Program-made: the position numbers and the translations under genes
Notes under the pieces: model-generated
Seen by the model: only the letters and a program-made list of their open reading frames with translations
The model's database searches: none
What the model was told of the DNA's origin: nothing
From: Filobasidium wieringae
Taxonomy: Eukaryota > Basidiomycota > Tremellomycetes > Filobasidiales > Filobasidiaceae
Assembly (NCBI GenBank): GCA_001600055.1
Contig: BCIV01000005.1
Location: 1-64,000, forward strand
Direction of reading: 5' to 3'
Length of the DNA: 64,000 nucleotides
Shown here: positions 32,085 to 43,850 of the stretch, one piece after another
How the letters are laid out: each line of letters starts with the position of its first letter
Numbering within the stretch: position 1 is the stretch's first letter

Positions 32085-34712
32085 ATGACTAACCAGGACT
32101 CGACCGACGACAAGAGAGACTATGTCGAGGACGTTAAAGACCTCAAAGACCAGGTCCAACACCTCGAGCACGGTATTGCTGTGACCGATGGCGAGGTTCC
32201 CTACCCCGAAGCGCTTAAGAACATGCCTGAAGCGCCTACGATGGAGATGTTACAGGACGGATACAGATTGGTCAAATCTGATTCCGCTTTAAAGAGTGAG
32301 AGCTTGTCAGCGTATTATATGAGGGCCGCTAGAGGCTCACTGCGTGCATCTCGATAGCTGGCGCTTCTGTGCTGAAAGAGTGGAGGCTTGTCCTGATCTG
32401 CATACCCTACCTAGCGTCAAGGTGACTTGCGGTTTCGGAAACAGGTAGCTAGCCCTTTACTAAACAATCGCCTTCATTTTTCAGTCTGGGATGTGGTTTT
32501 GATAACGGTGCAACCGGGATAACCAACGCAATGTAAGTGGCCTTCTAGATGTGTGAACCTTCTTGTGGCTTAATCGTCACCGTTTCCAGGCCTGCATTCC
32601 TTCTTTATTTCGGAGGGTTTGATCCAGTCACTCACAGTCTGTCGATCGAGTAAGTATGCTTGCGAAAGCCACTTGATCGATGGGACAGCGCTCACTGACC
32701 CCTTCTACGTGTTCAGATCTAAATGGATTTCCTTGTGGTGAGCTTTTCGTGCTTGTTATCGCTCGGATCGGACGCACACTAACGTTTCGGTTCCGTTGAT
32801 GAAATAGGGGGTCCATGACTCAGTTAGCTATCGCTTTCGGAGCGATGCTCTGTTCTTTCTTGCTCGAGCGATTTGGACCTAGAAAGACCAACTTTGCCGC
32901 AAGTGTGTTCATCTTGCCTGCGATTGCGGTTCAGGTCTTTGCCAACTCCAAGGGAATGTTACTTGCTGGAAAGGTGATTTGGACATCAACCGTGACGATA
33001 GAAAATTCAAGGCTGATTGGTCGTCGATATTCTAGATGATGGGTGGATTCCCTAACGGTATTTTCGGTAAATAAATGGAACTGCGGGGCGTTGTTGCCGT
33101 GTCACTGACCTATCTCCATGCCCAGTCGCCTCTGCCGCCAACTTCATCTCGGAGGCTTGCACTCAGAACCTTCGACCCATGTTGTCCTCCATCTTGGCCT
33201 TGTGTGGACTGATCGGTGTGACTTGTGGTATCGCAACTGGTTTCGAGAGGATCCCCTTCGTTACCAGCGATTGGCTGTCTTGGAGATTGGTACTTGCTAT
33301 CCAGTAAGTACAACAGCTCAAAAGATCTTGACGTGGAGAGGTCCTAATGCACGTGTTGTATCAGATGGGTGTTCCCTGCCATCACAGTAGCTGGTTTGCT
33401 GTTCGTTCCTACTTCACCAGTGTTCTTAGTCAAGCGAGGTCTGCCTAGCGAAGCGGCAAAGGCTATCGCACGATTACACGGCCTCAAGGACGAACAAACC
33501 ATTCGAGCCAGGCTGGCTGTCATCCAGCACACCGTTGCCATGGAACAGCAAGCAAAAGCGGCATTGGGTGCGGTGACCACCATGGACCTCTTCCGGGACA
33601 AAATCGACAGGAAGAGGACTTTGCTTACTTTGGGGGTCTGGGTTTGCTTTAACTTGGCTGGATCCGCTTTCTTGGGAAGTGGACTTTACTTCTTGCAGCA
33701 GCAGGTAAGTTGCTTTACTCAGGATGACTTGGCTACAAAGTTCTCATCGATTCACACGCGATAGGGGTTGGATATCACGACTGCTACTCAAATCACACTT
33801 GGAATGCTTGCGCTCAGGTAAGCAGCCGATGAAAAAGTCCACCAATAAGTCACAACTCATCGATCTGGCTGTAATCTTTGTAGTGGAGTGACCAATATCC
33901 TAGTCGGCTACTGTCTTCAGAAGTTTGGAAGGCGATTTTGTTTCGTATACTGCAAGTAAGTCAAGCGGTGTATCTAGGAATTTATTTAAAAATTAACGCG
34001 CTCTTTGAAACAGTGCTTTCCACGCTCTTACCCTTCTTTGTCTTGGTTGTCTCGGATTCGCTAAGAGTAAAAGCGCGGGTTGGGTAAGCCTACCGAACAC
34101 AGCGATCTTTGAGCAGGTCCCTAACATGCTGACACTTGTTCGTAGGCTGTGGCAGTTATCCTGAACTTCGCCATCTGTACCGCGCAACTGTCTACCGGAG
34201 GAGCATCGTTCGCACTTAACGCTGAAATCTCATCGCTTCGGCTGAGGGCTAAGACAGTCTCGCTTGGCTTCGTGAGTACTTGTCTATGACTTTCCTACGG
34301 GTTCTCAGCTAAGCTTTCTCTTGGTCTCTAGTTCGCTTCATACCTCGGAGCGTGGTTCACTGCATTCGTGACCCCCTATCTCTTTCAAGAACCAGTATAC
34401 CTAGGGGCTAAGACTGCTTGTGAGTGATACTCTCGAGAACACTGTCGACTAGTCTAGGCTCACGAAATATCGCGCGCTTCAGTGATTTATTCTGGCGCGA
34501 CAGCTCTTGGTGTCGTTTGGGCCTACTTTTATATCCCCGAGACCAATGGACGAAGTAAGTTGGTCTGAAGTGGAGAACGCTATCGTCACTTACCAGAATT
34601 TGTGACATGTACAGCTGCTGCCGAGATCGATATCCTTTTCGAGGAAGGAGTTCCTGCTAGGAAGTGGAAGCATACCGACATCACTCAACTCCTGGCCGGT
34701 CGTGGCGAATGA
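32085..34712 (+). CDS. MFS sugar transporter 3
   Basis: Sugar porter family MFS carrier. Start ATG 32085 (MTNQDSTDDKRDYVED...), with an acidic, coiled-looking N-terminal tail of ~70 residues. TM1 exon reads EWRLVLICIPYLASSLGCGF and continues DNGATGITNAM after an intron at about 32444-32485. Later segments are ISEACTQNLRPMLSSILALC, PTSPVFLVKRGLPSEAAKA, GGASFALNAEISSLRLRAKT and PETNGRTAAEIDILFEEGVP. It ends ...TQLLAGRGE with TGA 34710-34712. About twelve short introns; the frame holds across those checked. It is only distantly similar to transporters 1 and 2, so the three probably differ in substrate. Divergent from GH3 copy 2. Confidence 0.87.
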
Positions 34713-35119
34713 GCCTTCAAGTGAGATGTGGTGTCATTCAATCTTCCGTAGGATCGAACCGCAAAGTGTATACCAAGGCATGAATGAGTTATCAATGTTT
34801 GTTTATCCAAGAAGAGAGAAGCAACAGTCAAGTTCATGTTCAGAATGATGGAGGCTTTCTTTATCTGACGGTTGAACAGAGGGCTGAAGACATCGCTTTT
34901 ACTGAGTCACATGCCAGCCATACAACCGCGCAAGAGTTTTTCGCTCCATTTCGATGACCTGCTCTCATTTGCCAAACCATTGTCACTACCCTTCTCAGAC
35001 GTCATGAACACGCACACTGCAAGATAGACGCTGGGTGGTACCCAATTGAAATTACGTAGAAAACGATGACATAGCAAAGGGCGGCTAGATCACTCGACCT
35101 TGGCTCGATATACAGTCAA
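34713..35119. other. Intergenic region between convergent genes
   Basis: The 407 bases between the stop of sugar transporter 3 (+) and the stop of the hydrolase (-) should carry both 3' ends. Nothing else is seen. Confidence 0.45.
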
Positions 35120-36278
35120 TTACTGTTTTTGGACCGCCTCGATCACCCAAGTCAAGCTTGGTAAGATCGCTTCCTCCCACCAATTCTGTCCTTCCGGCCA
35201 AGTCTCTTTTCCATCTTCCGCAAGACCATGAGTCATCCCTACGGCTTCGAGATACTGTACCTTCCCTCCTGCTTCTTCCATCTTGCTTGCTAGGTCGTAC
35301 GACTCGGACGGTTGGATAAGTATGTCTCCAGTCGCTATGACCAACATCAGGGGAGGGAACTGTTCCGAGACCACGTGGATAGGGGAAAGGTCGGTAGGGT
35401 ATGGCGAGTCGCACCCGCAGAGCCAAGTGTTGAGAGTTTTGGTCCTCATGGTCGCTCTAGCCCAAGCCATCCTGGGCGTTTGAGATTGAAACAGGCCGGG
35501 TCTGAAAATGCGGCAGACGTCGACGGTAAGTGAGGTACCGGATTCGGACTGACAATTTTATGACATACCCGATGTTCACATCTGTGGAAACTGGCTGGGA
35601 GAAGAGTGGCTCGATCTGCTTCTTTTCCTCGTCAGATATACCTTCTGTATAGGCTGACATCGGTGCGGACCAGCCTCGCTCATTATCTGTCTTTGGATAT
35701 GTGGCTATAATCGCTTTAGGCGCTTGTAATCCGACTTGTAATATGCGATGTGTCTACCGGATTCAAGGTCGATTAGAAGAGTGGACTGGAATTCAGCTGG
35801 ATCTTACGCACCAACAGCAATGTTCCTGTCCCTCCAGCGCTCCAGCCCATGACACAGGTAGATTGGACGTCCAGCTCCGTCTGGGTGGCAGTACATAGAT
35901 CATTCAGCATCCACCTATAAGCGTCGACGAGATCATCGACCGCTTCATCCAGCTTGACGTGTGGTAGCAAACGATACTCTGGGGAAACGACGGCGAATCC
36001 ACGAGCTAGTAAAAATTTGACTTGGTCAGGCGGCAAGTGGTCGCTGCCTCCAATAGTCCAAGCTCCTCCATGAATCATCATGGCTGGAAGTGGACATAGT
36101 ATTAGGATCGGGACAATCGCTTCCGAGGAAGACGGTATGACATACCTACAGGAGCATTGCGAGTTGTTGCCGGTAGATACACGTCGATGTGGCACCCTCC
36201 GGTGGCACTATGATCGATAGGCTTGAAAAGGAAACGCTTGTGAGGCTCAAGTCTGACGGTAGGTGGTTTAGCTTGCAT
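35120..36278 (-). CDS. Alpha/beta hydrolase (HSL/CE10-like esterase)
   Basis: Member of the alpha/beta-hydrolase-3 group, esterases acting on acyl or acetyl groups. Start placed at ATG 36276-36278 (MQAKPPTVRLEPHK...); an extra upstream exon cannot be excluded because a possible splice acceptor precedes it. The oxyanion-hole motif MIHGGAWTIGG, the nucleophile elbow GWSAGG, the acid in VIATGDILI and the base in GMTHGLAED give a full catalytic triad. Short introns lie near 36085-36145, 35705-35780 and 35495-35575. Stop is TAA at 35120-35122. No secretion signal. Sitting beside GH78 and GH3 genes it could de-esterify imported acylated glycosides, which is inference from context. Confidence 0.82.
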
Positions 36279-36559
36279 GTCGAAGATGTCGGGATCAGAC
36301 GAGAGACAGTCTAACTATGGGAGTTGAGACTCTTTCGAGGTGAACACAACCTGAAGAGATATGATCCGGTTATATGCCTTCTTCGGTCCACCCTCAAGTA
36401 GTCCACATCGAGCAAGCCGGTGTACGCGGAACAATCTTGTACCGAGCGGACGTCTAGCCGAGACCGCGCGACTTGGTCTGAGCATGATATCGTCTGTTTG
36501 AATACTGGATGGCAACGGTTTCGATGATAAATCACGAAGGCTAATACAATGACATTCAA

Positions 36560-39294
36560 CTATACTGGCACATCTGGCTTGGGAGGTCCGAACGGCAACT
36601 GATACGACTTGGGTGGCCAGCTGGATTCCGGCTGCCAGGGAACCGAGTAACTTCTATGCCCGCTGCCGATTTTCTCATCGATTCCAGGAATCTGTATCGT
36701 CGCGGTCGAGTTCGGTGGAACGTCGATCTCCACATGCATGGTATTTCCTTCGAGATGCCAAGCGCACTTGATCATCCCATAAGGGCTCTGATGGGATGCT
36801 GAAGCGCGCTTCAACGACCCCCCTGGTCGAGGTTTGATCAGGATCTCTTGCCATCCCGGTGTGAGCGGTGAGATCCCACCGACGACCTTGTGAAGCCAAG
36901 AAGCGACGCTCCCGAGAGAATAATGATTGAAACTCGTCATCTCTCCCGGGTTAATACTACCGTCCGGAAGCATACTATCCCATCTCTCCCACTGACGAAT
37001 TACCGATCGATCAGCCGAGCTGACCAAACGAATCTCGTATGAAGGATACTCACCACGGTCGTCGCCCCCATACTCGCGGGGTATAAGAGTGACGGGTATT
37101 CTTTCTCCTGAAACATCCGATAGGCATGTTGTAACAATCCGTTCTCGCTGAGAGCGTGGAGTATGATGGGAGTCCCCGCGAACCCGGTGGAGATCTGGAA
37201 GATCGCCTTCCTGACCAAAAAATCCAGTCGTTCCTTGACCTTGGGGACGAGCTCTTCAGGTAGTAACCCGAAATGCAGAGCGATCACCAGCGCGGTCTGA
37301 GTATCGGACATGATTCTTCCGTTGGGCGTGACATACTCCCCGATCCACTCTTCCCTCAACCTCTCTGCCTGTCTGGTCCATCTCCCCGCGTCCTCCCGCT
37401 CGCCTATCAATCCAGCCAATTCCGCCCCCGCCCGAGTGGTCTGTACCAACCAAGCATCAGCGACCAATAAACTATCGGTCCTCCCATCCTGTGGCGCCTC
37501 GGGTGGGGCTTTAGGATCCAACCAGTCCCCAAACTGAGGTAACGATCCGTCCCAGAGCCCTCGATCGTTCCTCTTGATCCCCCTGTCGATCCAAGTCTTT
37601 ATGCTTCCGTACTGCCTGACGATCATCTCCTTGTCCCCGAAAGCGGTGTAAAGGTCTCGAGGGGTGAGGACGGCGACGTCCCCCCAGATCGCACTGGGAG
37701 GGGGAGGACCGAACATATCCCCCAGCGTGTTCGGTACTACCAGAGGAACGACACCGTTCCAATCCTTTATCTGTTCCTCCGCCAAGTCCTCAAGCCAAGA
37801 ACCAATACTGGACGCCGTATCGAACAAGAACCCAGCCGTCTCCGCAAAAGTCTGTAGATCACCGGTCCACCCCAATCGTTCATCCCGTTGAGGACAATCC
37901 GTCGGTACGCTCAAAAAGTTCCCCCTCAAGCTCCAATTGACGTTCTCCCATACCTTATTGATGAGCGCGTGATCGCATTCGAACCACCCGACCCGCTCCA
38001 TATCCGTATGAATCACCTGAGCGGTCAAGCAATCCAGATCCACTCCTTCCCAACCTTCCACCAACGCGTACCTGAATCCGTGGAACGTGAAGGAGGGGGT
38101 CCAACCTTTCAAACTACCCGGACCGACGGTCAGGTGGATCTGAGCTTTAGCATGTCTAAGCGGTCGGGTCCCCAATTCCCCATCCTCCAAAACTTCCGCG
38201 TGGGAGATGACCAACCGATCCCCCGGTTTCGCATGGACGGGGTGGGTTGCGAATCTCAACCAACCTACCAGGTTCTGCCCGAAATCTAGAATCTTCTTGC
38301 CGCTGGGGGTGGTTATCATTTGTACCGGTTTGATTTCCTGGGTGACCCGGACGGGCGGGCATTCTTGAGGGACGAGTCGACCCCTCGGGAAACCTATTTC
38401 CCTCACGTCGGGGTTCCATGACGAATCATCAGATCCTTCAAGAGAGTTCCATCCGGGGATCTCCAGCGTCCCGTCGTACACTTCCCCATCATATATCTCG
38501 CTCTTCAGGATAGGTCCATAACCCCATTCCCACCCTTCCTTTTCACTCTTGAGTACGACCTCGCCACGGGATTCCAACTGCAACAATACCCCGAGATCTT
38601 TACCCCAGATGTTCCTCCGTCCACCTCCAAAGTTCAGTCGGGTAGAGAACCATCCTTCCCCTAGAACGAGGGCGAGTACGTTCAGGCCGTTTGGATCGAG
38701 GAGATGACCCACGTCGAAAGTCTGGTAATGTAATCGATGGTGATAACTCTGCCAGCCCGGAGTGAACAGGTCGTCGGCTACGGGTTTCCCATTGATGAAC
38801 GCTTTATAACAACCATGAGCTGTTATATAGAGTCTGGTGGTGGCCGTGGTGGACGGGGCGAGGGTGAATTTCTTGCGAAGCAGGATCGGTCGATGAGGTT
38901 CCGATTCCGGTTGAGGTGGGCCGGAGATGAGTTTGGATTTCCATTCGGATGGGGAAAGGAGAGCGACCTCGATCGTTATCTCCGCCCACGAGGTTGAAGC
39001 GTTGTTACTCCCGTTCGACCTGATTCTGATATGTACGCGATCGCGGGAGGCGAGATCTCGAGTGAACCAGGGGACGAGGACGGATTGATTGGAATCCACG
39101 TGATACTCCTCCACACCATCGTCTTCAGTCTCGTAATCATGATGGAGGAACCTCAGTTGGACATCGTAAGACTGTTGTGACCAATCATGATCCTCGTCCT
39201 CCCCCTTGAATCGCCAGGAGAGACGTGGACGGGTATGATGGATTCCCAGAGGAGAAGCGTAATGTTCGCACGTGACCTTGTCGATTTGGACCAT
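36560..39294 (-). CDS. GH78 alpha-L-rhamnosidase
   Basis: Inverting glycosidase removing terminal alpha-L-rhamnose from glycosides or pectic oligosaccharides. Start ATG 39292-39294 (MVQIDKVTCEHYAS...), cytosolic by appearance. Domains in order: N-terminal beta-sandwich with SPLGIHHTRPRLSWRF, the rhamnosidase N domain with GKPVADDLFTPGW and LGEGWFSTRLNFGGG, the concanavalin-like domain, the (alpha/alpha)6 barrel with catalytic-region signature DCPQRDERLGWTGD, and the C-terminal beta domain ending at TAG 36560-36562. One intron at 36992-37053 (62 bases) joins TTV to WERWDSMLPDGS, exactly as the family requires. About 890 residues. Use of CCC, GGG and other GC-rich codons is higher than in genes left of 36 kb. 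Divergent from the GH43 gene over 313 bases. Confidence 0.95.
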
Positions 39295-39607
39295 CTGAGC
39301 CGTGTTTGGAGGTGTTTCAGAGTATGTTTCAAGTGTTCCAGCGTGTTCCAGAAATGACGAAATGGAAAACCGAGTGAACGATGAACAAGCAGAAGAAGCT
39401 TCTTGTAGCGAAACAGACTCGGCTCATCGGTCCATTCTTCCACCGGCGCGACGCGGCGATCGACAGCGTGAGCACGTGACCCGTCCCCCAGCCCAGATAG
39501 AACAGGTGGACGCCGACGTGGACGGGTGAACGACTACTTGTACTGGCGAGTGAATGTGACGACTCTTCGACGAAATCGCAAACTCGCCAGATCGAAAACC
39601 AAAAACC
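39295..39607. promoter_or_regulatory. Divergent promoter, GH78 / GH43
   Basis: The 313 bases separate the two hydrolase start codons. CACGTG occurs at 39473-39478 and CCCCAG (fits SYGGRG on the other strand) at 39486-39491. Near the GH78 side a short TGTTTCAGAG/TGTTTCAAGT-like and GTGTTCCAG repetition is visible around 39302-39350. No gene. Confidence 0.45.
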
Positions 39608-41641
39608 ATGTCATTCAGAAACCCAATTCTCCCAGGTTTCAACCCAGATCCTTCGATAATATACGTTCGCCCGTTCTATTACCTCGCCACATCCACCTTC
39701 CAATTCTTCCCCGGGGTTCCCATCTACCGCTCCCCCGACCTAATCAACTGGACGCTCATAAGTCATGCGCTCAACAGGAGGTCCCAGTTGGATATGAGGA
39801 CGGTAGAAGGCGGAGGAGGGATATTCGCGCCCACGTTGAGATGGAACAAGGGCAGGTTTTATATGACCACTTGTTGTGCTCACAGGATCCGATTCGGGAC
39901 CACAGACGTCAGTCCCAGTGATCCTCAGTAGCTCGTTGCTGCACGCTATATATTGACCCGGAATGTCGTTCGTTCATTAGCCATTCGTAACTCCGCGAGG
40001 TTTCTATGTCTGGGTAAATATCCCCTATTTCATAGCCGTCATCAAGACGACCAACCGCTAATCCCTTTTCCATCTTCGGCGCTGATAGACGGATAACATC
40101 ACCGACGACGCATCATGGAGCGAACCGATCTACTTTGACATGTTGGGTATAGACCAGGACGTAAGTCCCCATCCTCAACGTCCCCCCCCCCTCCTCTGAT
40201 CGCCCAACCCGACCCCCCTTCCCGTCTTTAGCTATTCTTCGACACCTCCAACGATAAAGTCTACCTCTCCACGACCGCTAGGATCTACCAACCCGATCTC
40301 CCGCGGTACGGGTTCGACACGGCCCCCTGGATCTCCGAGATCGATCTCCATAGTGGTCGACTCCTCACCCTCCCTCGTCTCCTACGCCAATCCCCCATCG
40401 GCATCGGCATCGCCGAAGGCTCCCACCTCTACAAAAAGGACGACTATCATTACCTCATCACGGCCGAGGGGGGGACGGAGACTTTACATCAACAATGGGT
40501 CTTCCGGTCCCGTACCGGTCCTATGGGGCCATGGGAGACGGGTCCGGAGGGGAAGATCAACCCGATCGTCTTCAACGCGGAGGACGAATGGGTTCAACAG
40601 ACGGGTCATGTGGATCTCGTCGAGGGGGAGGGGGGACAATGGTGGGCCGTCATGTTAGGCTTCCGGAACCCCTCTGATCCGGGCACACGGACGGGAGGAA
40701 AACGATGGAGCGTGTTGGGGAGGGAAACGTTTTTGTGTAAAGTCGAGTGGGAAGAGGGGTGGCCGGTTTTGAACGGGAGGGAGAAGATCGGATTGAGAGG
40801 GGTTGGGGTGGAGGGGATGACGGTCAGTAGGAGTAGGTGTGAATGGAAGGACGAGTTTGATTCGGGTGGGTCGGGTCTTCTTTTGCATCTTCAACGAGGA
40901 ATTACAAGTCAATTGAATACCGATCCCGAAACGCATAGACAAATTGCAATCGAATTGGTACACCGTCCGAACGCCTATCAAACCATTCCACTCCCTCTCC
41001 CCCTCTTCAGGCCTAACCATCCACCCATCCCCTTACTCCATAACGGACGATGAATCACCTTCGATGCTTCTCCGACGACAAGAAACGTTCCACGGGACAT
41101 GGTCCACCGTGGTAGACTTCCACCCGGGGAGGGAGGGGGAGGAAGCGGGGACTTGTGTTTGGTGGAGCAAGTGGGCGTTTTCCAGCTTGGGGGTGAGAGG
41201 GAAAGGCCTAAAGGGGAGGGAGATGGTTTGGAAGTACCCGGTCTTGGAGGACGATACCATCCGAGTGAGTCTCCCGCGCGCGTGTGTGTGCGAGGAGGGG
41301 GTATAACTGACGACCCCGATCCAACCCGTCGGGGAATAAAGGAAAAAACGTTCCCCCTCTCCACCACCGAACCAATCCAACTCCGAATAACCGCAACTCC
41401 TCACACCTACACGCTCTCCTTCTCCCCCTCCCCTTCTTCCCCTGACGAACAACCGGAATGGACCGAAGCAGGCCATATCCCGACTTCCGTCATGGTCCGT
41501 CAACGACCGATGGATTCGATCATGACCGGCACGCACTTTGGGGTTTACGCTTTCGGGGCTCATCATGAGCCTTCCCTAGGGGTAGCCAAGTTTAAATGGG
41601 TCGGTTGGGTGGGGGAGAGAGATGGACCTGTTGAGACGTGA
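39608..41641 (+). CDS. GH43 beta-xylosidase / alpha-L-arabinofuranosidase
   Basis: Inverting five-bladed beta-propeller glycosidase acting on xylo- or arabino-oligosaccharides. Start ATG 39608; the protein begins MSFRNPILPGFNPDPSI, already in blade 1 with the catalytic-base Asp, so there is no signal peptide. Following exons give SPDLINWTLISHALNRR, GIFAPTLRWNKGRFYM, the acid Glu in GIGIAEGSHLYKKD, and EDEWVQQTGHVDLVE. The C-terminal beta-sandwich reads SDDESPSMLLRRQ-like and TFHGTWSTVVDF, ending with FGVYAFGAHHEPSLG before TGA 41639-41641. Proposed introns near 39920-40095, 40160-40232, 40867-40924 and 41262-41340 keep frame, for example DEFDS to DKLQSNWYT. The last two are less sure because both frames stay open in this GC-rich DNA. 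Confidence 0.9.
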
Positions 41642-43850
41642 GCGGAAAGGGTGTTGTTTTACTCTGATCGAGGTGTTTCCCGTGACATTCAAAGCTTGTT
41701 ATGTCGGTTTTCGATGATGACCTCGATCGTAACGAATATGACACATACATTGTATGGTCTGGCTACGCAGCAGCAGCATCAATCCTCAAGTCACACCCTA
41801 CAGAGCCAGAATTGACAATGTCGTAGCAAACTCGCGAATGTACATTTATAAATAAGGCGATTAGTCGTTCTCGAAAAGCAGCTGACCTCGGAACGACAAT
41901 GTAAATCTACCAAATTTCGTCTGAAGCAGCGCCGTACCGAGTATTGTTGTTTCGACAAGTGGTACCTGTATATACGACCCATCTGTCGCTCTGACTAGCA
42001 ACCACGATGAGTTGTAACTTGTAGTCGAGCAAACACATTTCCATGCAATATTATTATAGGGTAGCTGCACCCTCTAACGGCACCAGACTAGTCGATCTTG
42101 GCTCTGAGATTGGCCTGTCTGACTGTTTCCACTCACATCGTCAAGCGAACTTGTATGCGTTCCTCGTCGGTTTGGTCCAGACATCAATCAGTCTGCTGAA
42201 ACCGCATTCCTACTAAAGAAGAGACGATTCTATCTACGGACGTCACGTAACTTCTTGATGGCAGTATATGTATCCGCATCACCACATGACCAAGAAGCTC
42301 GAGCCGCGGCGATCATTGCGCGCGGAAACAGCCCTGAACTGTCACATCGATGGGTATGTCACTCAAAGAGCTGTTCACGACGATATGGAGGGCTGTACCA
42401 GGACCATGTCGCAGCAGTCATTGGCAAAGAAGAGCAATGTTCTAGCTAGGACAGGTGTACAGATGGCAAGTATAGTACCTCATCGGAGAAAGGGCAGGAA
42501 ACCCAAAAGACTGCTGCAAATATCACGATGGGTGGCAAAGACGCGCTGAACAGAGGCTCACTCACAGGAGCTCCTGATTTCGAAACCATACTACCTCATG
42601 AACTGGACGTCGCCATACTGACCCACCAAATCCGTCAGTCTGGTCAAGAGGTATGGGCGACCTGTCCAGATACACAAGAGTCGTGGGGCAGGTCTTTTCA
42701 CTAGACAGGATCTCATTTTCGGCCCTCGATACCTCAAGCCACTCTATGTAATTTTCATCTTGGACGAAACAGTCTGTCCAATAACGAAGAAAAAGGACGT
42801 GTAGCGCTGCAAAAATCGATGACCGCTGACCAATCTAGGCAGGTACGCGTATGAGGGCCTTACTTGCCCCGAACAGGCGCATCGCTCTTTGACACCGCCA
42901 GCGATATCCCTGCCACTGGCACACCTGCGAAGGCAAGGAGCACGGCCTGTCCGAGATGCGTCGCGATCGCGCCAGAAGGCGGGATACACTCGCCCTGCCT
43001 ACCAAGAGCTCGAGGCGGGATCTCGCACCGGTAAAATCATCTAGGAAGAAGAAGACCCGGTCGAGGGGAAAGGAAAGGACGAGCTCCAAACGAGGGGTAA
43101 AAACGAAAACAAGTACTTTACTGTAATCACGAGTGATTGATTTCATCCAAAGTATTTACGACGGCGGCCTCGACCGTGACGATCTCCCTGATGATCTCGT
43201 GTACTTGTTGGCGTGCCACGATCTGGGAGAAGGGAAAGTCAGCGAGACACGTATGACCACTCGGGGGCTTTTTCAGGCCACCCTCTGGCTACCCTTCTCT
43301 TGGACCTCTTCTGAACCTTCTCACTACTACGCCAGAGAGGTAAAGAGACGAAGGCAATGGTGCATACGAAGAGAACCATGAAGTTGGCAATGAGTCTGAA
43401 GATGTTGCTTTGTCGTGATACCAAGCGTAGACCCAGGGCTAAATATCTGGATCTCGTCATGTAGGGTATCCTCACAGAGGACTGAGTATCGGAGGAGCAT
43501 AAGGCTCGGCGTGTTGGAAATAGCTAGAACGAACGCTGAAGAGGACACTACTTGTAACGAAAATTCATGTTCGAAACGAAGGGTCCAACGCCCAAGGTCC
43601 AAAGTCTCGGTCCCTTATAACCGAACCACCCCATCCCAGGAACAATCCCCCGCCAAACCAACCCCTGACCTCCTCATCCATCCTATTGACGTACAAAACC
43701 CCTGTAACAGAACCCATCAATCGTACGTCCAAGGTATCCAACCCATCCCATTCCTCATCGTACAACCGCAAGAACCAAAACAAACAAACAAAACAAAGTA
43801 CAGGGACGACCAAACCCATAAACTCGTCCCCACCGAATAAGAGGGAAAGA
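41642..43850. other. 2.2-kb stretch without a supported gene
   Basis: This is the longest gene-free stretch. Small open frames occur on both strands but none shows a family motif, a plausible exon chain or conserved domain. I did not find inverted repeats, transposase-like sequence or an RNA gene. It must contain the 3' end of the GH43 gene and that of the lactonase gene, which are convergent here. Confidence 0.4.

Noticed and set aside
39608..41641. GH43 as a frameshifted pseudogene (frame changes around 40866 and 41262)
   Set aside because: GT..AG introns at both places restore the conserved frame, so breakage is not needed to explain it.
42268..42549. Lysine/arginine-rich 90-codon frame
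   Set aside because: No homology cue, no plausible neighbouring exons, and no conserved motif.
42880..43060. Possible zinc-cluster remnant (ACPRC-like sequence)
   Set aside because: Only two of the six cysteines are spaced correctly and the frame closes soon after.
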